A DNA stretch of 64,000 nt from Wenzhouxiangella sp. XN79A (GTDB taxonomy: Bacteria; Pseudomonadota; Gammaproteobacteria; Xanthomonadales; Wenzhouxiangellaceae), in the NCBI RefSeq assembly GCF_012272825.1, contig NZ_JAAWWS010000142.1, positions 1 to 64,000 on the forward strand, written 5' to 3'. Both the position numbers and the translations under genes were made by a program. A model generated the notes under the pieces. That model saw only the letters and a program-made list of their open reading frames with translations. It did not search any database and was not told the origin of the DNA. Positions 1 to 9,688 of the stretch are shown piece after piece (position 1 is the first letter of the stretch; each line of letters starts with the position of its first letter).

Positions 1-421
1 GGGTCACCCATTAGCCCCAGCCCTGTCAATAGGCAGTGGTCGCCTGTGGCGATTTTTCCGCCCGTTCCGGTTTCATCTGACCGGTTTCCAACAGCCGCGC
101 GCCCTGCTTTTCAGTGGTTCGGATGCGCTTTGAGAAACGCGCTCCAGTCACCCATCGAGATCAAGGCCGGATCGGTTGTCGTGACAACGGTTTTGATCGG
201 CCCCTGGCATCTGTGATGCCCCAGAAACAGCTCGGTACCGGCAGTCCGTCCATTTGGGTCCAGTTCAGAATCTGTGGCTGACTTTCGTCGCCAACCCGTG
301 ACTGGCTCGAACGCCGGGCGCGTTGTTGAAAATCGGTCATTTCCTTGGGTCGATCATGGCGCGGTCCAATCAGGGTCTATGGCTTGAACCAACCCCTCGG
401 TCGGGCTCCGCGCCATGATCG
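1..421. other. Gene-free left flank of the IS110 insertion
   Basis: I see no convincing coding region. Near the transposase 3' end an inverted repeat (about 352-365 against 408-421, arms reading GATCATGGCGCGG and its complement) forms a hairpin with a loop of about 40 bases. It may belong to the downstream end of the insertion sequence. The outer boundary of the element cannot be fixed from one copy. Confidence 0.4.
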
Positions 422-1429
422 TTAACCAAACAATCGGGCTGCGTCGAACGGAACCCGGTCGCGCTGGACAAAGTAGGCCGCCCGCGCCAGCTTGTGCGCG
501 ACTGCCCGGATCGCCACCATTCGGTTGCGCCGGGCTGCCTTGCGGTCGAAGAACCGCCGCGCCCGGTCGTTATAGCGCACCGCGAAGTGGGCGGCCTCGG
601 AGAACGCCCAGGCCAGATAGCGGTTGCCGCACTTCTTGTTGCCTGCGCCTTTCTTGCGCTCGTTGCTCTCGCGCCGGCTTTCGACGACCCGGCAGTACGA
701 GCTGTAGTTGCCCACTGACTTGAATCGCTCGATTTCACCGGTCTCCAGCGCAATCGTCGGCGCCAGCACATCGCCGACGCCGCACAGCGTCTTGAGTTGT
801 TGGTAGCGTTGCGTGGGCTGGATCGCGCCCAGCACTTGCGTCTGGATGCCGGCAATCACCGTGTCCAGCGTCTCGATCACCGCCAAGTTGGCCGCAATTG
901 ATGTGCGCACTGCCGGCCGGAACCGTTCGTCAGCATCCAGAACGCCGCGTACCTTTGACGTCGGAACCCGGTGTCCCAACTCCCGAGCCAGAATGTTCTG
1001 GACCGAAGTCAAGTTGCGGGCGCGCTCACGCACCAGGCCGAGCCGCTTGCGCAACAGGTCCCGAACCTCGCGGATCTCCCGTGGGCAGATATAACCGGTC
1101 GGTAGAATGCCGAGTCGCATCAGGTGTGCCAGCCAGAATGCGTCATGCTGATCGTCGGAGTACTTCAAGCCCGAGTACTGCTCGACCTTTGCCGTGTTCA
1201 CCAGTTGCGTTGAGTATCCATGGTCGCTCAATCCGTCGACCAGCCAGTACCAGTTGTAGGTCGACTCCACCGCTACCGCCAGCAGATCCGCCTTGAAAGG
1301 CGCAAGCGCGTTCAATGTCGCATCGAGATCGTTCGGCACGCGACGCTCCAGCAGTCGTCTGTCGCGATCGTCGATCACTACAACCATCTGATTGTTTGAA
1401 TGCAAGTCAATCCCGCAGTACAGTGTCAT
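422..1429 (-). CDS. IS110 family transposase
   Basis: This 335-residue protein is a full-length DEDD/RuvC-type recombinase of the IS110 family. The N-terminal RuvC-like domain begins GIDLHSNNQ with D8, continues with E55 in VEST, and has the D93-Q-H-D96-A motif followed by LAHL. The C-terminal Transposase_20 half has a helix-hairpin-helix stretch (GVGDVLAPTIALETG, about 217-231) and the serine-containing SNERKKGAG region around S255. Family members move through a circular intermediate guided by a bridge RNA transcribed from a non-coding end. The ATG at 1427-1429 gives the usual family N-terminus. No frameshift or missing catalytic acid is seen, so the enzyme looks intact. It lies just downstream of, and on the same strand as, the DUF6279 lipoprotein gene. 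Confidence 0.95.
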   Translation of the reverse strand: MTLYCGIDLHSNNQMVVVIDDRDRRLLERRVPNDLDATLNALAPFKADLLAVAVESTYNWYWLVDGLSDHGYSTQLVNTAKVEQYSGLKYSDDQHDAFWLAHLMRLGILPTGYICPREIREVRDLLRKRLGLVRERARNLTSVQNILARELGHRVPTSKVRGVLDADERFRPAVRTSIAANLAVIETLDTVIAGIQTQVLGAIQPTQRYQQLKTLCGVGDVLAPTIALETGEIERFKSVGNYSSYCRVVESRRESNERKKGAGNKKCGNRYLAWAFSEAAHFAVRYNDRARRFFDRKAARRNRMVAIRAVAHKLARAAYFVQRDRVPFDAARLFG

Positions 1430-1573
1430 GGCCAGCCTCCTCGTGCTTGGTCAGCCTCGCCACTGTAGCGGAGTCCGCTACGGTGGCAAGGAGGCTGGCG
1501 CTAGAGGAGTATCAGGTCTTGTTTCTTGCATATTTTCTGATCTGAAGCAGAACAGATGCTTGCTGCCATTGAT
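1430..1573 (-). ncRNA. Candidate bridge RNA region of the IS110 element
   Basis: This 144-base non-coding stretch lies immediately upstream of the transposase start, where IS110-group elements encode their bridge RNA. It contains a nested hairpin: outer arms GCCAGCCTCC (1431-1440) and GGAGGCTGGC (1490-1499), inner arms of 13 bases (1459-1471 and 1475-1487) around a three-base loop. Position and structure fit a bridge RNA or transposase-control hairpin. The guide loops cannot be assigned without the target and donor sites. Confidence 0.4.
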
Positions 1574-2452
1574 TCAGCTAGTGGCGCGACGCTGAGCCCG
1601 ACAACTCACCCCCCGAAAATCATCCGCTAGATCGTCGAGCCGGTTGCGCAGGCGTTTGATCTGGCGGTCGTCGGCAAGTTCATAAATGTCGACCAGCGTG
1701 TTCAGCATGTTGGTGCGGTTGTGGGCTCTGGCTTGTTGGGCGGGGTCGGATTCCGGGCGTGAATCGGGCTGCGCAGGCTCGAACAGGGTCTTCATGCGTT
1801 GTTCGAATTCAACGGGATTCCTGCGCACGGCCAGGGCTTCGATGAACTGCTGGTCCCGAGTTTCGCGACGCTGGCGCTCGAAGGTGGCCGTGGTCTGACG
1901 TTCGCGTGCCCACTGATCCAGGCGCGACTTCTGTGCATGGTTCAGGCGGCCGAACCCTCGGCGGAGGGTCGCGTCCATGCGCTTGACGAGTTGTTTGCGT
2001 CGTTCTTCGGGCGTCGCTTCATCGTGTTCTGTGGCCAGTTCTTCGTTTCGTTCGTCGATGTCCGCGATGAGGGTGCCGACCTGATCGTCGTCCATGCTGG
2101 CCAGCAATTCCAGTACGGTGGGTTGCGCGCGATCCAGCAGGCGTCGGCCGAAGACCGTCATTTCCTGGCCGTACCCGTCGAGAGCGTCCACGGTGATCTG
2201 GCCGGTTGCGACGTCCCGGTCGATGCGTTCGATCAGTGCGATGTAGTCCGGTAATTCGCTTTCGCAATGCCAGGCCAGCTTGCGCTTGATGGCATCGCGG
2301 GCCATGCGCTCCTGTTCGGCGCTGAGATCGACCTGGTCGTTCAGCCAGCGAATGGCCAGCCAATCGAGGTTGTTGTAGGTCGTGCGCACCCCACAGCCTG
2401 TGCCCAGGGTGGCGAGGCAGATGAGGACGATGGCGCGAATCCATGCGTTCAT
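1574..2452 (-). CDS. DUF6279 family lipoprotein
   Basis: The 292-residue product starts with a short signal peptide ending in the lipobox L16-G-T-G-C20, so it should be a lipidated envelope protein. The mature part is highly charged and helical. It begins with TYNNLDWLAIRWL, which I recognise as the typical start of DUF6279 lipoproteins. The family has no established function. The stop codon lies at the edge of the IS110 element, so the last few residues may have been altered by the insertion. The upstream neighbour at 2536 is divergent. No frameshift is seen. Confidence 0.8.
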   Translation of the reverse strand: MNAWIRAIVLICLATLGTGCGVRTTYNNLDWLAIRWLNDQVDLSAEQERMARDAIKRKLAWHCESELPDYIALIERIDRDVATGQITVDALDGYGQEMTVFGRRLLDRAQPTVLELLASMDDDQVGTLIADIDERNEELATEHDEATPEERRKQLVKRMDATLRRGFGRLNHAQKSRLDQWARERQTTATFERQRRETRDQQFIEALAVRRNPVEFEQRMKTLFEPAQPDSRPESDPAQQARAHNRTNMLNTLVDIYELADDRQIKRLRNRLDDLADDFRGVSCRAQRRATS

Positions 2453-2535
2453 GGGGATAGAGTAACCGCCGATGACCGCTTGGGAATGAAACGTAGAACG
2501 CGGCTACGAAATCCGGACGCGCCCACGCTGATACG

Positions 2536-3162
2536 ATGCGAGTCGATCGGCGTTCGGCAGACGGTGCAAGGGCAATGCGTGAGCAAGGAAAAGTGGTCGA
2601 ATGGGATGATGCCCGGGGGTTCGGGTTCGTCAAGCCGCACAGCGACGGCCCACGGGCATTTCTACACATTTCGGCGTTGGCTTCCGGATCCCGGCGGCCC
2701 TCGAAGGATGATCTGGTCACTTACTCCTTGGAGCGTGATTCCAAGGGGCGATGGCAGGCTCATGGCGTGCGCTATGTCGGTCGGCCGCCTAGAAAAACGA
2801 AGGGCTCGAGGTCGGCGAGGATTTCGCCGTTGGATCTCTGCCTGCTGCTCGTGTTCGGCGCCGTGCTGTTCGCAGCGGTTGCCGAAGGTGCGCTGCAGAT
2901 CGCCGTTCCACTTGTCGTCGTGCTGATGTCGTTGGTGACCTTCATTGCCTATGGGCTGGACAAGGGCGCGTCACAACGAGGCGCTTGGCGCACCTCCGAG
3001 GCGACCCTGCATCTTCTTGCCTTGTTCGGCGGTTGGCCTGGCGCGCTGATTGCGCAGCGTCGGTTTCGCCACAAGACGCGGAAAGGCGATTTTCAGGCCG
3101 TGTTCTGGACCACGGTCGTGCTGAACATGCTCTTATTGATCGGTCTTGCCTATTGGTTCTGA
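2536..3162 (+). CDS. Cold-shock domain / DUF1294 membrane fusion protein
   Basis: The protein has two parts. Residues about 17-82 form a cold-shock (OB-fold) domain with the RNP1-like RGFGFVKP and an RNP2-like AFLHISAL, expected to bind single-stranded nucleic acid. After a basic linker come two hydrophobic segments, then a DUF1294 domain (YGLDKGASQRGAWRTSE, GGWPGALIAQ, HKT) and a final transmembrane helix. This CSD-DUF1294 architecture is known in proteobacteria, but its function is unproven. The start is uncertain: the ATG at 2536 gives 208 residues, while the ATG at 2575 gives MREQGKVVEW, closer to normal cold-shock starts. Neither has a strong Shine-Dalgarno site. Confidence 0.85.
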   Translation: MRVDRRSADGARAMREQGKVVEWDDARGFGFVKPHSDGPRAFLHISALASGSRRPSKDDLVTYSLERDSKGRWQAHGVRYVGRPPRKTKGSRSARISPLDLCLLLVFGAVLFAAVAEGALQIAVPLVVVLMSLVTFIAYGLDKGASQRGAWRTSEATLHLLALFGGWPGALIAQRRFRHKTRKGDFQAVFWTTVVLNMLLLIGLAYWF

Positions 3163-3240
3163 GCCCGACCCGGAATCAGCCGGAGCGGGACCTGCGTGCG
3201 CGGGTAGAATCGGCGACGGTCACCAGGAACTCCTGAATTC

Positions 3241-4617
3241 ATGACGCAGTCCCCGACGCTCCGCATTCCCCACACGCTGGCCCTGCTGTTCTTCCTGATG
3301 ATGGCGGCGCTGGTCGCCACCTGGCTGGTGCCGCAGGGGTTCTTTGCGGAAAATCCCGAGACCGGGCGGGTCATGCCCGGGTCCTACGAGGTGGTGGCCG
3401 AGCGGGAGGTGTTGTCGCCGCTGGCGCTGTTCACGGCGATTCCGCGGGCCTTCGTCGATGCCGGGCCGATCATCTTCTTCCTGTTCATCATCGGCGGGGT
3501 GCTGGCGATGATCCGGGCGACGGGCACGATCGACGCGCTGCTGGGGCGGTTGCTGGAGCGGTTCCGGGATCGGCCGCGGAGCCTGATCTTCGCGGTGATC
3601 TTCGTGTTCTCGTTGGCGTCGAGCGCAGTCGGGTCGTCGGGGGAGTACATTCCCTTCGTGCTGATCCTGGTCGCGCTGTGCCGAGCGATGAAGATGGACG
3701 CGATGACGGCGGTCGGGATGGTGGTCGCCGGCTACGGGGTCGGCTACGGGCTGGCGGCGTTCAACCAGTACACGGTGGTCGTGGCGCAGGAGATCGCCGA
3801 GCTGCCGACCTATTCCGGCTGGTGGCTGCGGCTGGCGCTGCTGGTGCCGTTCGTGCTGATCGCGGTGCACCACGTCTGGCGCTATGCCGAGCGCGTGCGC
3901 CGCGACCCCTCGGTCAGCCTCGTGGCGGGCGCCACGGTCGCCGACGCCGAGCCGCCGGCCAGTTATCCGCCGCTCGACGGCCGCCACGTGGCGATCGTGC
4001 TGGCGTTCTTCGCGGCCCTCGGCGTCGGAGTCTGGGGCATCGCCACGCGCGGCTGGTACCTGAACGAGCTGGGTGCCTGCTTCGTTGTGCTGGGGCTGGT
4101 GACCGCGGTGATCGGGCGGCTCGGCCCGAGCGCGGCCTCGGAGAAGTTCATCGAGGGCGCGAAGGACCTGACCGAAACCGCCATCCTGGTCGGCATCGCC
4201 CGGGGCATCGCGCTGATCATGGAAGACGGCCAGATCCTGCACACGATCGTGCATTACCTGTCGCTGCCGCTGTCGTTGGTCGGCTCGGAGCTGGCCGCCG
4301 TCGGCATGATGCTGATCCAGGCGGTGCTGAACCTGTTCATCCCGTCCGGCTCCGGCCAGGCCTACGTCACCATGCCGCTGATGACCCCGCTGTCCGACCT
4401 GCTGGATGTACCGCGCCAGGTCGCCGTGCTGGCCTACCAGATGGGCGACGGCTTCACCAACATGATCATCCCGACCAACGCGATCCTGATGGGCATCCTC
4501 GGCGTCGCCGGGATTTCCTACGCCAGTTGGTTCCGCTTCTGCCTGCCGCTGATCATCAAGCTCTACGCGGCCGGTGCGGTGGTGCTGGTGCTGGCGGTGA
4601 TGTTCGGGTTCGGATGA
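3241..4617 (+). CDS. YfcC family (DcuC-superfamily) membrane transporter
   Basis: This is a 458-residue polytopic inner-membrane protein with about 11-12 hydrophobic segments. It carries signatures of the YfcC/C4-dicarboxylate anaerobic carrier group: the start PHTLALLFFLMM with LVPQGFF, the central SSAVGSSGEYIPF segment, GYGVGYGLAAFNQYTV, and the C-terminal LNLFIPSGSGQAYVTMPLM and DGFTNMIIPTNAILMG. The family is thought to move dicarboxylates, amino acids or peptides; the substrate cannot be read from sequence. The deacetylase gene follows 70 bases downstream on the same strand, so they may be co-transcribed. Confidence 0.85.
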   Translation: MTQSPTLRIPHTLALLFFLMMAALVATWLVPQGFFAENPETGRVMPGSYEVVAEREVLSPLALFTAIPRAFVDAGPIIFFLFIIGGVLAMIRATGTIDALLGRLLERFRDRPRSLIFAVIFVFSLASSAVGSSGEYIPFVLILVALCRAMKMDAMTAVGMVVAGYGVGYGLAAFNQYTVVVAQEIAELPTYSGWWLRLALLVPFVLIAVHHVWRYAERVRRDPSVSLVAGATVADAEPPASYPPLDGRHVAIVLAFFAALGVGVWGIATRGWYLNELGACFVVLGLVTAVIGRLGPSAASEKFIEGAKDLTETAILVGIARGIALIMEDGQILHTIVHYLSLPLSLVGSELAAVGMMLIQAVLNLFIPSGSGQAYVTMPLMTPLSDLLDVPRQVAVLAYQMGDGFTNMIIPTNAILMGILGVAGISYASWFRFCLPLIIKLYAAGAVVLVLAVMFGFG

Positions 4618-4687
4618 CGCAGTCGGGCACGATCAGCGGGGACACGCGCGGACGACGCGTCAGCCATCGTCGACCGGGACAGGAGTG

Positions 4688-5686
4688 ATGCCATCGTTCC
4701 CCTCCGCTTTCCGCTCGGCGCGACTCTGTTCGCTTGCGGTGCTCCTGGTGCCGATGCTGGTTCTCTGTGCGTCGGGGCCGGCGGCAGCCGATCAACAGCG
4801 CCGGATCGCCCTGACATTCGACGACGCGCCCCGGGGCGCGGGGCCTTTGTTCTCCGGGGTTGTCCGGACGCAGCGCATCGTGGATCATCTCGACGCCGGC
4901 GCCGTCGAGGGCGCGCTGTTCTTCGTCACCACAGCCAATCTGGAACGGGAAGCGGACGGACGAGCGCGCCTGGTCTCCTACGTCGAGGCGGGGCACCGTC
5001 TCGCCAATCATTCGCACAGCCATCCATGGTTGTGGAAAACCGGTGTCGACGACTATCTGGCGGACGTCGACCGAGCATCGGAGGTTCTCGCGACCTTCGA
5101 TGGCGTCGCGCCGTACTTCCGATATCCGTACCTCGACGAAGGCCGGACCGTGGCCAGGCGCGATGCGGTGCGCGCCGGGCTGGCCGAGCGGGGCTTGCGC
5201 AACGGCCATGTCACGGTCGACAACTACGACTGGTTCATGAACGCGCTGTTGGCCGAGGCGGTTCGCTCCGGTCGCGCGATCGACGAGGCGGCGTGGTGTT
5301 CGGCCTATACGTCGATCCTGATCGACGGCATCGAGTTCTACGACCGCATCGCGCGCGAGACCCTGGGGCGCTCGCCGCAGCACGTGCTGCTGCTGCACGA
5401 GAACGATCTCGCCGCGCTCTGTCTCGATGACCTGATCGCTGCGCTGAAGGACGGCGGCTGGGCCTTCGTGCCGGCCGAGACGGCCTTCGGCGATCCGATC
5501 GCGGCATGGATTCCCGATACGCTGTTCAACGGGCAGGGGCGGGTCGCGGCACTCGCCGCCGCCGCCGGTCAACCGCTGCGGACGCTGGTCCACGAGAGCG
5601 AGGACGAGGCCTGGCTGCGTCGCCGGTTCCAGTCGCTCGGGCTGCTGTCCGAGCCGACCCGATCCGACGCGGCCGGGAAGCCTTGA
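4688..5686 (+). CDS. Secreted polysaccharide deacetylase family protein
   Basis: An N-terminal signal peptide (hydrophobic 13-28, cleavage near AAA-DQQ) is followed by a NodB-type deacetylase domain. Motif 1 is T43-F-D-D46 and motif 2 is NHSHSHP with H108 and H112, the metal-binding Asp-His-His set. RYPYLDEG (motif 3) follows. The enzyme should remove acetyl or formyl groups from cell-surface or peptidoglycan-type sugars in the periplasm. A GTG at 4685 precedes the ATG at 4688. I chose the ATG because AGGAG sits directly upstream. Length (332 residues) is normal. It may be co-transcribed with the upstream transporter. Confidence 0.88.
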   Translation: MPSFPSAFRSARLCSLAVLLVPMLVLCASGPAAADQQRRIALTFDDAPRGAGPLFSGVVRTQRIVDHLDAGAVEGALFFVTTANLEREADGRARLVSYVEAGHRLANHSHSHPWLWKTGVDDYLADVDRASEVLATFDGVAPYFRYPYLDEGRTVARRDAVRAGLAERGLRNGHVTVDNYDWFMNALLAEAVRSGRAIDEAAWCSAYTSILIDGIEFYDRIARETLGRSPQHVLLLHENDLAALCLDDLIAALKDGGWAFVPAETAFGDPIAAWIPDTLFNGQGRVAALAAAAGQPLRTLVHESEDEAWLRRRFQSLGLLSEPTRSDAAGKP

Positions 5687-5836
5687 CCGGATTCGGCGGA
5701 GACCTCCGGGCAGGAGAACACCGGCGCGGGCCGTTCTTCCCGTGGCTGTGGCCACGGGACCGACCGGGAGGGACGGGTGACTGGAAATCCGAGAAGCCGG
5801 CAGGTATATTTTTCCGACCCACACGGAGAACGAACG

Positions 5837-7612
5837 ATGCACGATGCAACGAGGGGGAGGCTCGCTGGAGTCCTCCGACGCACCGGCCTGGTATTCGGTC
5901 TGGCGATGCTCAGCATGGCGACACAGGCTCAAGTCATTCATCCGGCGTCCGGCACCAGTTCGATCACGGTCGGTGGCTCGGAGCTCTACTACGATTCGGG
6001 GGGACCCAGCGGTTCCTATGGCAGCGCTGAGCTGGGAACGCTGACCATCTGCCCGGACGCTCCGGGCGCGGTCAGCGTCGAGTTCACCTCCGTCAATATC
6101 GAAGCTGCCGCCGGCGATGGAACGAACACCTCCATCTGTACCGGCTGCTGGGACCAGTTGCGCATCTATGACGGCCAGGACGCCACGGCGCCGCCGCTGG
6201 CGCTGGGCTGCGGGGAGGAAAATAGTGGCCAGGGGCCGGGCTGGGGTGGAACGATCACCCCGAGTTGCGATCTGATCGAGGCCTCGCAGGTCTACACCTC
6301 GACCGATCCGTCCGGCTGCCTGACCTTCGTGTTCCAATCAGACGGTTCCGTGACCGAGCCGGGTTGGGTGGCTGAAATCACGGCTCCGGGCGGTGCAGCG
6401 CCGCCCACGGCGCCGCTGAATCCCGTCGCGACGGCCGGCAACGCCGAGGCCAGCGTTTCCTGGACGGCCCCGGCCGACGACGGCGGGTCGCCGATCACCG
6501 GCTACACGGTGACCTCGAGCCCCGGCGGCCAGACCTGCTCGACGACCGGCGCGACCACCTGCACCGTCACCGGCCTGACCAACGGCACGAGCTATACCTT
6601 CACGGTCGTGGCCACGAACGCCGAAGGCGACAGCCCGCCGTCGGCGCCGAGCAACGCCGTGACGCCGGCCGGTGTCCCGACCGCGCCGACCGGCGTGACC
6701 GCGACGGCCGGCAACGCCGAGGCGAGCGTTTCCTGGACGGCCCCGGCCGACGACGGCGGTTCGCCGATCACCGGCTACACCGCGACGTCCAGTCCCGGCG
6801 GCCAGACCTGCTCGACGACCGGCGCGACCACCTGCACCGTCACCGGCCTGACCAACGGCACGAGCTACACCTTCACGGTCGTGGCCACGAACGCCGAAGG
6901 CGACAGCCCGCCGTCGGCGCCGAGCAACGCCGTGACGCCGACCGGTGTCCCGACCGCGCCGACCGGCGTGACCGCGACGGCCGGCGACGCCGAGGCGAGC
7001 GTTTCCTGGACGGCCCCGGCCGACGACGGCGGTTCGCCGATCACCGGCTATACCGCGACGTCCAGTCCCGGTGGCCAGACCTGCTCGACGGCCGGCGCGA
7101 CCACCTGCACCGTCACCGGACTGACCAACGGCACGAGCTACACCTTCACGGTCGTGGCCACCAACGCGGAAGGCGACAGCCCGCCGTCGGCGCCGAGCAG
7201 CGCGGTCACCCCCGTGGGCGGGCCGGGTGCACCGCTGATGGGGCAGGTCGAGCCCGGGGCGGGCAGTCTGACCGTCAGCTGGGTCGCTCCGGCCACCGAT
7301 GGCGGCTCGCCGATCCTGGGCTACCGGGCGGAAGCCAACCCGACCTGCGAGGTCGATGCGCTGCCGGGCGAGGTACCCGGTGTCACGGCCTACTCGTGCA
7401 CCATCGACTTCCTGAACCCGTCGACGGCCTACACCGTAACGGTCACGGCCATCAACGCGGTCGGGGAGACCACCGTAGTCGTCGCTGCGGGGATTCAGCC
7501 GGATCCCGTGCCGCCGATCCCGACCCTGGGGGCCTGGGCGCTGTGGCTGCTGATGGCGATGTTGCTTGGCGTGGCGCTGGCCGCGCTTCGCCGGCGACAG
7601 ACGGCCGGCTGA
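5837..7612 (+). CDS. Secreted CUB-like / triple fibronectin-III protein with IPTL-CTERM tail
   Basis: The ATG at 5837, preceded by GGAGAA at 5825-5830, starts a 591-residue exported protein. After a signal peptide ending ATQAQ comes a cysteine-containing CUB-like domain (about 30-180). Three nearly identical fibronectin type III repeats with a 91-residue period follow, then a fourth, divergent Fn3-like domain with two cysteines. The C-terminus has the [12 protein letters not shown] motif, a transmembrane stretch and a basic RRRQ end: a classical IPTL-CTERM sorting tail of the PEP-CTERM/exosortase-like class. It is probably a surface or matrix protein. A strong terminator follows. No exosortase gene is seen in the window. 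Confidence 0.9.
   Translation: MHDATRGRLAGVLRRTGLVFGLAMLSMATQAQVIHPASGTSSITVGGSELYYDSGGPSGSYGSAELGTLTICPDAPGAVSVEFTSVNIEAAAGDGTNTSICTGCWDQLRIYDGQDATAPPLALGCGEENSGQGPGWGGTITPSCDLIEASQVYTSTDPSGCLTFVFQSDGSVTEPGWVAEITAPGGAAPPTAPLNPVATAGNAEASVSWTAPADDGGSPITGYTVTSSPGGQTCSTTGATTCTVTGLTNGTSYTFTVVATNAEGDSPPSAPSNAVTPAGVPTAPTGVTATAGNAEASVSWTAPADDGGSPITGYTATSSPGGQTCSTTGATTCTVTGLTNGTSYTFTVVATNAEGDSPPSAPSNAVTPTGVPTAPTGVTATAGDAEASVSWTAPADDGGSPITGYTATSSPGGQTCSTAGATTCTVTGLTNGTSYTFTVVATNAEGDSPPSAPSSAVTPVGGPGAPLMGQVEPGAGSLTVSWVAPATDGGSPILGYRAEANPTCEVDALPGEVPGVTAYSCTIDFLNPSTAYTVTVTAINAVGETTVVVAAGIQPDPVPPIPTLGAWALWLLMAMLLGVALAALRRRQTAG
6416..7234 (+). repeat. Three tandem 273-bp repeats inside the Fn3 gene
   Basis: The three Fn3 modules are almost identical at the DNA level. 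The marker ACGGCCGG recurs at 6431, 6704 and 6977, a spacing of exactly 273 bases (91 codons). Conservation at silent positions points to recent duplication or gene conversion and predicts copy-number change by recombination. Confidence 0.9.
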
Positions 7613-7636
7613 CGGCCCCGCCCGCACTCGCCGAAG

Positions 7637-7665
7637 AGCCCCGCGCCTTGCGGGGCTTTTCTTTT
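7637..7665 (+). terminator. Rho-independent terminator after the Fn3/IPTL gene
   Basis: An 8-bp GC-rich stem (AGCCCCGC at 7637-7644, GCGGGGCT at 7650-7657) with a five-base loop is followed by TTTTCTTTT, 25 bases after the stop codon. Confidence 0.85.
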
Positions 7666-7869
7666 GCTGGTCGTGATGCCCGGGTGCGGTAGACGGTCGC
7701 TGGGTGCCCCGGGCGGCTGCTCGACACCCACCTGAAAAAAGACGGTTGATCAGCGGCCCGGTTCGTTCGCAGCAGGCCCGGGTGACGGGAGCCGTCACTG
7801 AGTCTCGAACGAATGCCGTCGGGCGCCGGGGTCGGGTTCTGTTCGAAGAAGCGGCGGAGTGACGTACGC

Positions 7870-9246
7870 TCAGACTTCGAACCCGTCCCTGAACATCACG
7901 TCGTTGGCTTCGTAGGCGCCGATGTCGACGGCGGGTCCGAAGATGCGGGCCTCCCCGGCGAAGTCCAGCGGTCCGAGGCCTCCCGGCGGCAGGTCGTCGC
8001 CGGCATCGATCGCGGCCGCGCCGGTGGCCAGGCGGTAGTCGCCGACGAGGGGGTCGATGAACAGGTCGGGGTCGTCGACGAACAGGTTGCTGCCTTCGGT
8101 GACGCCCGCACCGAGCTGGGCGTTGGTTCCGTTGTTGACCGAAATGGAGTTGTAGACCGACAGCTGGCCGGTGCCGTTGATGTTGGCCAGCAGCCCTCGC
8201 TCGCTGGGATGTCCGACGATGGTCAAGTTGTTGGCGCGCAGGATCGAGTCGTCGCCTGCGTTGAGCTGGAGGCCGCGGGCGTTGCCGTTGACGACCAGCG
8301 TGTCGCTGACGATCCCGGCTCCGCTCACGCCGTAGGCGCTCAGGCTGGCCTGAGCGCCGAAGGCGGTCGCGTCGTCGTCGATATTGTTGGCGAACAGGTT
8401 TCGTCGCAACATCCAGTTGCCGCCGCCCAGCAGCAGACCGGTGCCGAACGCGTCGCTGGCGGTGATCCGGTTCTCCCGGAATTCATTGTCGGTCAGCAGG
8501 ACGGTGGTGGTGGGGTCGAACTGGACGATGTCGGCACCGCCGCCCAGCCCGAAACCGCCCGGGCCGATCGAGACCACGTTGTTGCGGATGCGGTTTCCGA
8601 CGATCGAAACGGTCGAGGTGTTGCTGAGCTGGACGGACAGCCCGCCGCCGCGGGCGTCCACCGTGCCGGTCGACGTCACCGTGTTGGACAGCAGGTCGCA
8701 GTCCAGGACCTGCAGGTCCGCGCTGCCCGAGAGGCTTGCGTACAACCCGGCGTCCGAGGCCCGATCGGCGATCGCGACGTTGTCGCGGATGGTCAGGTTG
8801 TACAGCGCCACCGAACTGCCATCCTGCGCGTCGATGGTCACGCCCACCCTGAACTCGGCTTCGCCGTTGACGAACTGCATGCCGTGTACGACCAAGCGGT
8901 CGGCACCCCGGGTCAGGATCTCGAAGACCCTGCCCAGCCCGCCGCCATCGATCACGGTGTTGCGCGCGCCGCTCGCGGTCGTGAAGCTGGAGTTCCAGCC
9001 GCCGCTGAGCTCGATCAGGTCGCCGAGCCCGCCGAGGTCGATGGAGAGATTCTCGGGGTACACGCCCTCGCGCACCCGGACCTCGTCGTCACCGGGCAGT
9101 GCGACCGCGGCATTCAGCGCCGCTTGCACCGTCGGATAGGTGCCGCCCGGGCCGGCAGTGAGCACGGCACCGTCGGCGGTACCGGCAATGGCGAGCAGCG
9201 CTGCGACGGGGGCGGCGGTTCGGAATGTCTGGACTTGCAGGTTCAT
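7870..9246 (-). CDS. Exported parallel beta-helix (choice-of-anchor Q type) protein with DGFE tail
   Basis: The 458-residue product has a signal peptide (cleavage near ADG-AVL) and then repeated short strands (TIRDNVAI, CDLLSNT, NRIRNNVV, NEFRENRI, NLFANNI) typical of right-handed parallel beta-helix proteins. Near the end, AIDAGDDLPPGG and AVDIGAYE match the choice-of-anchor Q domain. The last residues are VMFRDGFEV, the recurring C-terminal motif of this window. A surface or extracellular structural, polysaccharide-binding or lyase-like role is possible; no catalytic residues can be assigned. It is convergent with the Fn3 gene and seems monocistronic. Confidence 0.85.
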   Translation of the reverse strand: MNLQVQTFRTAAPVAALLAIAGTADGAVLTAGPGGTYPTVQAALNAAVALPGDDEVRVREGVYPENLSIDLGGLGDLIELSGGWNSSFTTASGARNTVIDGGGLGRVFEILTRGADRLVVHGMQFVNGEAEFRVGVTIDAQDGSSVALYNLTIRDNVAIADRASDAGLYASLSGSADLQVLDCDLLSNTVTSTGTVDARGGGLSVQLSNTSTVSIVGNRIRNNVVSIGPGGFGLGGGADIVQFDPTTTVLLTDNEFRENRITASDAFGTGLLLGGGNWMLRRNLFANNIDDDATAFGAQASLSAYGVSGAGIVSDTLVVNGNARGLQLNAGDDSILRANNLTIVGHPSERGLLANINGTGQLSVYNSISVNNGTNAQLGAGVTEGSNLFVDDPDLFIDPLVGDYRLATGAAAIDAGDDLPPGGLGPLDFAGEARIFGPAVDIGAYEANDVMFRDGFEV

Positions 9247-9688
9247 CGAGGGTCACCGGCTCTGGGGGGATGGGCGCGCCCGGATCTCGGTGCGGCCCCG
9301 GCCGGACTTCAGAGGGGGCATGGCAACGTCCGCGAACAGGCGCTCTTCCCCATGAATCGGAATCCAGCCGAATTCTGCGCCATTTCCAAGCGAATCACCT
9401 GCCGGTGGCCACGGCGGCTGGACGCGCGGACTCGACAGGCTTTCCCGGCGCGCAGGGACCCGGACACCCGGTCGCCCTGAACCCGGACATCCATTTGTCG
9501 GGCCTCATGCAATCGATGATTTGCCGTTCTGCTCGCCGTGCGGGAGCCGTTGGTCTTCTGGCGGCTCGATGGTTCCCCAAGCTGCTACGGCCGCCGCTGG
9601 TGACGCAATGTTCTCCTGACGGCGGCGCGCGTACCAACGCATCCGAGTGTCGGTACGGCCGCCACCGTTTACCTCGATTGATCAGCGC
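9247..9688. other. Gene-free interval, 442 bases
   Basis: No supported coding region, RNA or repeat was found between the beta-helix gene and the aldo/keto reductase. Short open frames here lack protein-like composition. Confidence 0.5.

Larger units (their letters stand above)
352..1573 (-). mobile_element. IS110-family insertion sequence (approximate extent)
   Basis: One transposase gene is flanked by non-coding, hairpin-rich ends. There are no classical terminal inverted repeats, as is usual for IS110 elements. The upstream end abuts the stop codon of the next lipoprotein gene at 1574, so the true element edge may be slightly inside or outside the limits given. Confidence 0.5.

Noticed and set aside
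5739-5758. Hairpin CCCGTGGC/GCCACGGG after the deacetylase gene considered as a terminator
   Set aside because: There is no T-run after the stem, so intrinsic termination cannot be claimed.
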